Shown here one piece after another: positions 49,619 through 55,163 of a stretch of 55,163 nt of DNA (the first letter of the stretch is position 1; every line of letters begins with the position of its first letter). A model generated the notes under the pieces. It worked only from the letters and a program-made list of their open reading frames with translations, ran no database searches and had not been told where the DNA came from. The position numbers and the translations under genes were made by a program. The stretch is from Gemmatimonadota bacterium (GTDB lineage Bacteria; Gemmatimonadota; Gemmatimonadetes; Longimicrobiales; Gaopeijiaceae), in NCBI GenBank assembly GCA_022826005.1, contig JAJDVT010000031.1:1-55163 (forward strand), in the 5' to 3' direction.

Positions 49619-50680
49619 CTACGCCGCCGGGGCCGGGCCGATGATGTCGCCCAGCAGCGACGTGTCCAGGTTGCCGCCCGAGAGGACCGCGCAGACCTTG
49701 CGGGGAAAGGGCCCGGCTGCCGGGTCCGGGGCGCCGCCTGGCCCGGCCGCGGCGATGCGCCCCGAAATGAGCGCCGCCACGGTGGCCGCGCCGGAGTACT
49801 CCACCACGAGCTTGCGGCGCAGCATCAGGTGACGGGCGGCGCGGAGGATGTCCTCGTCCTCGACCAGCACCACGTCATCGAGGAACGCGGCCGCGTGCGC
49901 GTAGGTCAGGTCCCCCGCCCTGGTGGGCGCCAGGCCGTCCGCTATGGTGTCGATCCGCTCCAGGGTCTGCGGCGTACCGGCGTCGAGGGCCCGTCGCATC
50001 GTCGGCGCCCCCGCCGGTTCCACCCCGATGATCGTCGCATCCGGCCTGAGGCGCCGCAGCGCGGCCGCGCACCCCGCAACCTGCCCGCCACCGCCGATCG
50101 GTACCAGCAGCGTGTCGACCCCGGGCCAGTCCTCCACCACCTCCCGCGCCACCGTTCCCGCACCCGCGATGATCCATGGATGGTCGAAGGGCGGCACCAT
50201 CACGAAGCCTTCCCTCCCGGCAATCTCCTCGGCCCTCACCCGGCGGTGCTGCGACGTGGTCCCCGCGAACTCGACCCTCGCGCCCAGCCGGCGGGCGCCG
50301 TCGCTCTTCACCCGCGGCGCGGTGGTAGGCATCACGACGACCGCCCGCACGCCCTTGAGCCCGGCCGCGAAGGCCATCGCCTGCGCATGGTTACCCGACG
50401 AATACGTGATCACGCCCCGCTCAAGTTCTTCCGGCCCCAGCCGCGCAAGGAAATTGCAGGCGCCCCGGGCCTTGAACGAGCCTGTCTTCTGCAGCGACTC
50501 GCACTTGAGCCGCACTTCGCAGCCGAGCGACTCCGAAAGGTCCGCGTCCGGGATCAGCGGCGTGCGCACAATCGTCCCCCGGATCCGTTCCGCCGCCGCC
50601 TCGATGTCGGTGAGAGAAACCAGCCTCGCCTCGCCCGCCCGGCGCCTCGCCGTCCCGCGTGCGACGCCGGGATTATCCAC
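49619..50680 (-). CDS. Threonine/serine ammonia-lyase-type PLP enzyme
   Basis: A 353-residue fold-type II PLP enzyme. The PLP Lys is Lys70 in QKTGSFKARGA; SSGNHAQAMAFAA and the phosphate loop IGGGGQVAG are present. The C-terminal regulatory ACT domain of biosynthetic IlvA is absent, so this is the short catabolic/TdcB-like type. It deaminates threonine to 2-oxobutyrate, and possibly serine. The assigned GTG start at 50680 and the first ~20 residues lie in REP-like repeat sequence; the true start may be later, but no clear alternative codon is in frame. Confidence 0.85.
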   Translation of the reverse strand: MDNPGVARGTARRRAGEARLVSLTDIEAAAERIRGTIVRTPLIPDADLSESLGCEVRLKCESLQKTGSFKARGACNFLARLGPEELERGVITYSSGNHAQAMAFAAGLKGVRAVVVMPTTAPRVKSDGARRLGARVEFAGTTSQHRRVRAEEIAGREGFVMVPPFDHPWIIAGAGTVAREVVEDWPGVDTLLVPIGGGGQVAGCAAALRRLRPDATIIGVEPAGAPTMRRALDAGTPQTLERIDTIADGLAPTRAGDLTYAHAAAFLDDVVLVEDEDILRAARHLMLRRKLVVEYSGAATVAALISGRIAAAGPGGAPDPAAGPFPRKVCAVLSGGNLDTSLLGDIIGPAPAA

Positions 50681-50687
50681 GGCCTGC
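50628..50687. repeat. Diverged copy of the repeat's right end
   Basis: About 60 bp that match 50882-50942 with roughly nine differences, ending in ATTATCCACGGCCTGC. Together with the adjacent 50693-50718 arm it can form a further hairpin. It overlaps the start of the threonine ammonia-lyase gene. Confidence 0.7.
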
Positions 50688-50692
50688 CGGGC

Positions 50693-50943
50693 TAGCAGTC
50701 CGTGGAATAAGTCCCCGCTGCATTCGGACGGCGATGCATCCGGGCTGGAACGCGGCGCTCAACCGTCCACGCTGTAATGAGAACATTACCAAACGGAATG
50801 TGTTCTTTACATTCCTGGCTCCAAAAGCGCCGCTCTGCGTTGCTCCTTGTGCAAATAGCTCTGCTATTCGCCCTTCGTCGCGCCTTGCCAGCCCGGCGCC
50901 TCGCCGCCCTCGGTGCGACGCGGGGACTATCCACGGACTGCTA
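50693..50943. repeat. REPIN/MITE-like element with terminal inverted repeats
   Basis: A 251-bp non-coding element. The left end TAGCAGTCCGTGGA...AGTCCCCGC and the right end GCGGGGACTATCCACGGACTGCTA (in two pieces: GCGGGGACTAT, CCACGGACTGCTA) are terminal inverted repeats of about 24 bp. The interior has AATAGC/GCTATT and GAACA/TGTTC stems. No transposase is encoded. The right end contains the gyrA stop codon (TAG, 50941-50943 on the minus strand). A short copy lies at 37936-38000. Confidence 0.75.
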
Positions 50944-53481
50944 CTCGTCCCCATCTTCGTCGTCCCCGTTGTCACCCACCACCAGGGCCACGTCGACCAC
51001 CTGGTCCCCCTCGTCCAGGTTCACCAGGCGCACTCCCTGCGTGGCACGGCCGATCACCCTCACCTCGTCCGCCCGCTGGCGGTTCACCACCCCGTTGCGG
51101 GTGATCACCATGAACTGGTCGACATCCCGCACCGCCTTCATCGCCACGACCACGTCCTTCTTGCGCGACAGCTTCAGGTTGATCACGCCCTGCCCGCCCC
51201 GTTGCTGGAAGCGGTAGTCCTCGATCTCGCTACGCTTGCCCATCCCGCGCTCGGTCGCGACCAGCAGCGTCTCCTCGTCGCTGCGCACCACAACCATCCC
51301 GACGACCTCGTCCTGCGGAGCCAGGCGAATCCCCATCACGCCCTCCGTCCGCCGACCCATCGGCCGCACGTCCGCCTCGTTGAAGCGGATGGCCTTGCCG
51401 AGCCGCGTCGCCAGGACCACTTCGTTCGTCCCGTCGGTGATCCTCACGTCGATCAGTTCATCGCCCTCGCGGAAGTTGATGGCGTAGATCCCGGCGGCGC
51501 GCACGTTGCCGTAGGCCGAAAGCGGGGTCTTCTTCACGACTCCGTTGCGGGTGCAGAAAAGGAGGAACCGGTCGCGGGAGAACTCACGCACCGGCAGCAC
51601 CGACGCCACCTTTTCGCCCGTGGCCAGCTCCAGGAAGTTGACGATCGGCTTGCCCTTCGCGTAGCGGCTGCCGGCGGGGATGCCCCACACCTTCACCCAG
51701 TGGCAGCGCCCGCGGTCGGTAAACGCCATAAGGTAGTCGTGGGTGGACGCAACAAAGAGGTTCTCGACCCAGTCCTCCGCCTTGGTATCCATGCCGGCGA
51801 TCCCGCGCCCACCGCGCCTCTGCGCCCGGTAGGTATCGATAGGGATGCGCTTCACGTACCCCTGCCGGGACATCGTGAGCACCACCTCCTCGTCGGCGAT
51901 CAGGTCCTCCACGTCGAAGGAGGAGATCGCGCCGATGATCTGCGAGCGGCGGTCGTCCCCGTAGCGGGCGGACATCTCCCGCAGCTCGTCCTTGATGATC
52001 CCCATCCGCACGGCCCGGTCCCCCAGGATGTGCACCAGCTCGGCGATTCGGGACTGCACCTGCGCGAGTTCGGCGTCCAGCTTCTCCTTCTCGAGTCCCG
52101 TCAGGCGGGCCAGCCGCATGTCCAGGATGGCGCGGGCCTGTCTCTCCGAGAGCCCAGGCTCGGCGGGCGCATCGTCCGCTCCTGCCCCCTTGTCAACGGT
52201 GGCGGCGGACTCCGTCATCCACTCGCGGGAGGCCGCCCGGAGGTTGACGGCCGCCTCCGCCGCGTCACGCGAGGCGCGGATGATCCGGACCACCTCGTCG
52301 ATGTTGTCGACGGCGATCCTCAAGCCCTCCAGCACGTGCTCCCGCTCCCGAGCCGCGTTGAGGTCGAACTCGCTGCGCCGGACCACCACGGCGTGCCGGT
52401 GATCGATGAAGTGGCCGAGCATCTCGCGCAGCGGCATGACCTTGGGCACGCCGTCCACCAGCGCGAGGAAGATCGCGCCGAAGGTGGACTGCATCTGCGT
52501 ATGCTTGTAGAGGCGGTTGAGGACGACCTGCGGGACCGCGTCGCGCTTCAGCTCCACGACGACGCGCAGTCCGTCCCGGTCCGACTCGTCGCGCAGGTCG
52601 CGGATCATGGTGATCTTCTTCTCGCGCACCAGCGCCGCGATCTGCTCGATCAGCCGTGCCTTGTTCACCATGAACGGGATTTCCGTGACGATGATTCTGC
52701 GCGCCCCGTCGTCGTCCTCCTCGATGTCGGCGCGCGCCCGGATCACGATGCGTCCGCGCCCGGTCCGGTAGGCGTGCCGAATCCCTTCGCGGCCGCAGAT
52801 GTAGCCGCCCGTCGGGAAGTCCGGCCCGGTAACTATCTCCTCCAGCGCGTCGTCGGAGAGTTCCGGGTTGTCGATCAGCGCGAGCAGGCCTCCAACCACC
52901 TCGCGCAGGTTGTGCGGGGGGATGTTGGTCGCCATCCCGACCGCGATCCCGGACGAGCCGTTGACGAGCAGGTTGGGCGCCTTGGACGGCAGGACCGAAG
53001 GCTCCTTCAGCCGGCCGTCGAAGTTGTCGTCGTAGCGGACCGTTTCCTTGTCGATGTCGGCCAGCAGCTCGATCGAGAACCGCTGCAGACGGGCTTCGGT
53101 GTAGCGGTAGGCCGCGGCCGAGTCGCCGTCGATCGACCCGAAGTTCCCCTGTCCGTCGACCAGCGGATAGCGCAGCGAGAAGTCCTGCACCATCCGCACC
53201 AGGGCGTCGTAGACCGCCGAGTCCCCGTGCGGGTGATACTTCCCCAGCACCTCGCCGACGACCGTCGCGCACTTCTTGTAGGCCCGCCCGGGCGACAGCC
53301 CCAGCTCGGACATGGCGTAGAGGATGCGCCGGTGGACCGGCTTCAGCCCGTCGCGCACGTCGGGGAGCGCGCGCTGCACGTTGACGCTCATCGAATAGTC
53401 GATGAACGACTCGCGCATCTCCTGTTCGAGGATTCGTTCGAGGACTCTTTCGCCGGTGCTTTTCTGGTCGTCTTCGGCCAT
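50941..53481 (-). CDS. gyrA: DNA gyrase subunit A
   Basis: An 846-residue protein. The catalytic Tyr127 is in [12 protein letters not shown]. The quinolone-determining region [13 protein letters not shown] has Ser88 and Asp92 where E. coli has Ser83 and Asp87, so the wild-type sensitive residues are present. The GyrA box appears as [10 protein letters not shown] in the C-terminal beta-pinwheel, and an acidic tail (GDDEDGDE) ends the protein. A short Ala/Asp insert lies near [15 protein letters not shown]. No gyrB is adjacent. The stop codon is inside a REP-like repeat. Confidence 0.98.
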   Translation of the reverse strand: MAEDDQKSTGERVLERILEQEMRESFIDYSMSVNVQRALPDVRDGLKPVHRRILYAMSELGLSPGRAYKKCATVVGEVLGKYHPHGDSAVYDALVRMVQDFSLRYPLVDGQGNFGSIDGDSAAAYRYTEARLQRFSIELLADIDKETVRYDDNFDGRLKEPSVLPSKAPNLLVNGSSGIAVGMATNIPPHNLREVVGGLLALIDNPELSDDALEEIVTGPDFPTGGYICGREGIRHAYRTGRGRIVIRARADIEEDDDGARRIIVTEIPFMVNKARLIEQIAALVREKKITMIRDLRDESDRDGLRVVVELKRDAVPQVVLNRLYKHTQMQSTFGAIFLALVDGVPKVMPLREMLGHFIDHRHAVVVRRSEFDLNAAREREHVLEGLRIAVDNIDEVVRIIRASRDAAEAAVNLRAASREWMTESAATVDKGAGADDAPAEPGLSERQARAILDMRLARLTGLEKEKLDAELAQVQSRIAELVHILGDRAVRMGIIKDELREMSARYGDDRRSQIIGAISSFDVEDLIADEEVVLTMSRQGYVKRIPIDTYRAQRRGGRGIAGMDTKAEDWVENLFVASTHDYLMAFTDRGRCHWVKVWGIPAGSRYAKGKPIVNFLELATGEKVASVLPVREFSRDRFLLFCTRNGVVKKTPLSAYGNVRAAGIYAINFREGDELIDVRITDGTNEVVLATRLGKAIRFNEADVRPMGRRTEGVMGIRLAPQDEVVGMVVVRSDEETLLVATERGMGKRSEIEDYRFQQRGGQGVINLKLSRKKDVVVAMKAVRDVDQFMVITRNGVVNRQRADEVRVIGRATQGVRLVNLDEGDQVVDVALVVGDNGDDEDGDE

Positions 53482-53606
53482 GCGGTGGGGCGGTGGGAAA
53501 GAGCGGGGGGCCGGGGGGCCGCAGGGGGTCCGAGCGGGATGGAAACGGGGCTCGGGGAGCCTTTAATCATAGCGGATTTCGGGGGGTGATTCAAGGGGTG
53601 GAGGGC

Positions 53607-53629
53607 GGTGGGAGCGGGCACCTCCCACC
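53607..53629 (-). terminator. Hairpin downstream of propeller F
   Basis: GGTGGGAG at 53607-53614 and CTCCCACC at 53622-53629 form a perfect 8-bp GC-rich stem around a 7-nt loop, about 45 nt past the propeller F stop on the minus strand. No clear U-run follows, so it may be a weak terminator or an mRNA-end stabiliser. Confidence 0.5.
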
Positions 53630-53672
53630 CCCTCCCCTCGTCGTCACCGGCCGGCGACCGGCGGGTCCGGTG

Positions 53673-54905
53673 TCAGAACGGACATTCCTCCGCCGTAACG
53701 GCCGTACCGTCCTCGCTCCGTAGACGGAAACGATGCACAAAGTCGAGGTCCAGTTCGTTGGAGGAGATGCCGTGCAGCTCGCCGCCCGGGCCGACCTCCA
53801 CCCTCCTCAGGCCGACCGGAGCGGACACCGTGGCGCGGTACCTGCCACAGTTGTCCAGGACATCCCAGGTCGATCCTGCTTCCGTCTCGGGCTCCTCCCG
53901 CTGAACCCACAGCCATCCCTCGGGCGACGACGCGAGGGCGGCAAGGATCGGGACGAACTCGTCCTCTGCCGCCGGCGGAGGCGGGACATCGCCCACCCGC
54001 AATGTGAGAATCGTATCCCCGGTGAAGGTGAGCCTGTCGAAGCGATACCTCGATCGGTGCGCCAGCCACAACGTTCCGCCGCTCTCCACCGCCCACACAA
54101 GTCGTGGATCCTCGGGCCGTACCCATCGCGCCGAAATCGTGCTGCCCTCGCGATTGGCAACTGTCTCAGGGGGGGCGGTCTCCACCATTCTCCTTGACTC
54201 GATCATCAGCGTGTCTCCGGGTAGCATCTCGTGGTCCTCGGACACCCGCGACCGAACCACATGGACAACCGTGGCGTCCCCCTCATCCGGGTCACCCAAG
54301 AACCCTACGTCCACGACGGAAAACACCGAGCCGTCCGTGCCGGCGGCGATCACGCGCCGGGATATCGGAACCTCGCCAGGCATCCACCCGCGGCCGGGGC
54401 GTTTCCATACGCGCCGGCTCAACTCGTTCCCGAGCGTGTCGACAACCATCAACTGGTAGCCATTGCCGATCCACAGCTGGCCGGGCGCTCGCCACGTGAT
54501 TCGATTGGTGCTGCCGTACCTGAACTCCCCCGGTCCTTCGCCTTCACGAGCCATGGTCCTCAGGTAGGCGCCGTCCCGGCCAAAGCCCCGGACCTCCTCT
54601 GAACCGACATCCAGTACGTAGATGCTCCCCCCTGGGTCCACCGCGATGTCGTGGATGTCACCGAACCCCTCCGGCCCGTCGCCCATGACGTTCCCCAGTC
54701 CGAGTTCCTCGACCAGGCGCCACGCCCCGGCGTCTGTGTCCCGCCGAGGAAACTCGGTTGTCACCACGGGACGGCCTGCAACCGTGTCGACCACGACCTC
54801 CTGTGGAGCGGGACCGGACAAGCCATCAACCGCATGGATGGACGGAGGCGCCAGCGCGAACAGAGTTGCCAATCCGAGGGTGCCGACCGCAGACAACCAA
54901 CTCAT
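53673..54905 (-). CDS. Secreted six-bladed beta-propeller protein F
   Basis: A 410-residue protein. A signal peptide (LSAVGTLGLATLFALAPPS) is followed by propeller blades: DIAVDPGGSIYVLDVGSEEVR, REGEGPGEFRYG, GQLWIGNGYQLMVVD and LDLDFVHRFRLRSEDG. It has the same GEGPGEF motif as the others. It lies 191 nt upstream of gyrA on the same strand with a hairpin between. An IS3-family element begins 28 nt upstream of its start codon. Confidence 0.82.
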   Translation of the reverse strand: MSWLSAVGTLGLATLFALAPPSIHAVDGLSGPAPQEVVVDTVAGRPVVTTEFPRRDTDAGAWRLVEELGLGNVMGDGPEGFGDIHDIAVDPGGSIYVLDVGSEEVRGFGRDGAYLRTMAREGEGPGEFRYGSTNRITWRAPGQLWIGNGYQLMVVDTLGNELSRRVWKRPGRGWMPGEVPISRRVIAAGTDGSVFSVVDVGFLGDPDEGDATVVHVVRSRVSEDHEMLPGDTLMIESRRMVETAPPETVANREGSTISARWVRPEDPRLVWAVESGGTLWLAHRSRYRFDRLTFTGDTILTLRVGDVPPPPAAEDEFVPILAALASSPEGWLWVQREEPETEAGSTWDVLDNCGRYRATVSAPVGLRRVEVGPGGELHGISSNELDLDFVHRFRLRSEDGTAVTAEECPF

Positions 54906-54932
54906 GCCTGCGCCCCTGGAGTTGCCCCGCTA

Positions 54933-55163
54933 TGACGGACACTTTTCCATTGGTGCCAACCAAGGAGGTGAGCCATGGCGGGAAGCGGGAAGGGGCGGTA
55001 TCCGCCCGAGTACAAGGATCGGATGGTCGAGCTGGTGAGGGCCGGGCGTAGTCCGGGGTCACTGGCGCAAGAGTTCGAGCCTTCGGAACAGACGATCCGG
55101 AACTGGGTGAAGCAGGCGGATCTGGACGAAGGACTGCGGAGCGACGGTCTGACGACGGAAGCG
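54933..55163 (+). mobile_element. IS3-family element, left end (runs off window)
   Basis: A probable terminal repeat starting TGACGGACACTTTTCC at 54933 is followed 42 nt later by a transposase OrfA start. The element continues beyond the window, so the other end and target duplication cannot be checked. Insertion lies just upstream of propeller F. Confidence 0.6.
54975..55163 (+). CDS. IS3-family transposase OrfA, partial
   Basis: From ATG 54975, with GGAGG at 54964-54968, 63 codons are open to the window end. RYPPEYKDRMVELVRAGRSP followed by SEQTIRNWVKQADLDEG is the HTH of IS3 OrfA proteins. The catalytic OrfB would lie downstream. Confidence 0.85.
   Translation, partial: MAGSGKGRYPPEYKDRMVELVRAGRSPGSLAQEFEPSEQTIRNWVKQADLDEGLRSDGLTTEA

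Noticed and set aside
50659-53589. 976-aa plus-strand frame opposite gyrA
   Set aside because: A shadow of gyrA codon bias with His/Asp/Val-rich composition and no domain.

Overview
The window is high-GC bacterial chromosome. Repeated secreted six-bladed beta-propeller genes carrying a GEGPGEF motif, alternate GTG/TTG starts with 4-base gene overlaps, a MobA-XdhC fusion and RES/Xre and IS3 elements suggest an uncultured Gemmatimonadota-like organism. That placement is inference; no rRNA or other marker in the window settles it.

Layout. (1) 1-5228 is one end of an integrative mobilizable element: relaxase start, MobC, an oriT-like hairpin zone, AlpA and small HTH regulators, an S24 (CI/LexA-type) repressor, a PD-(D/E)XK-like cargo protein and a tyrosine integrase. 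It ends inside a leucine-rich-repeat metzincin gene, whose 5' part is missing. (2) 5289-12732 holds the LRR protease remnant, an M1 metallopeptidase, DUF1761, a RES/Xre toxin-antitoxin pair with a palindromic operator, a rhomboid protease and ketopantoate reductase. (3) 12845-21073 is a compact minus-strand operon, divergent from an ECF sigma factor. It encodes MauD-like and MauE-like redox proteins, three GEGPGEF beta-propellers plus one propeller-like protein, three secreted cysteine-rich small proteins and two small membrane proteins. Two peptide+propeller units are tandem paralogues with the same 14-nt overlap. This is the best candidate for an undescribed system.

(4) 21902-35366 is a pair of divergent operons that appear to encode tryptophan breakdown through anthraniloyl-CoA: tryptophan 2,3-dioxygenase, a creatininase-family hydrolase (candidate N-formylkynurenine formamidase), kynureninase, a benzoate/2-aminobenzoate-CoA ligase, a 2-aminobenzoyl-CoA monooxygenase/reductase-type fusion, then acyl-CoA dehydrogenase, enoyl-CoA hydratase, SDR and a RidA-like protein for the dearomatised ring. 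Genes are mostly joined by 4-nt stop/start overlaps. An NADPH-dependent FMN reductase and an orphan ABC-2-like permease are coupled to it.

(5) 35369-50680 is mixed housekeeping: MetRS, an M23 peptidase, two M16-like secreted proteins lacking the zinc motif, a lipoprotein, a FadJ-type beta-oxidation enzyme, molybdenum-cofactor maturation (MobA-XdhC fusion and a separate XdhC domain), a propeller lipoprotein, DUF402, a DsbA-VKOR oxidative folding pair, a HAD phosphatase and a threonine ammonia-lyase. (6) 50693-55163 has a REPIN/MITE-like palindromic repeat that overlaps the gyrA stop codon, gyrA, another propeller and the start of an IS3-family element. A shorter copy of the repeat lies at 37936-38000.

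No rRNA, tRNA or CRISPR array was recognised. All functional calls are from reading the translated sequence; none was confirmed by a database search.
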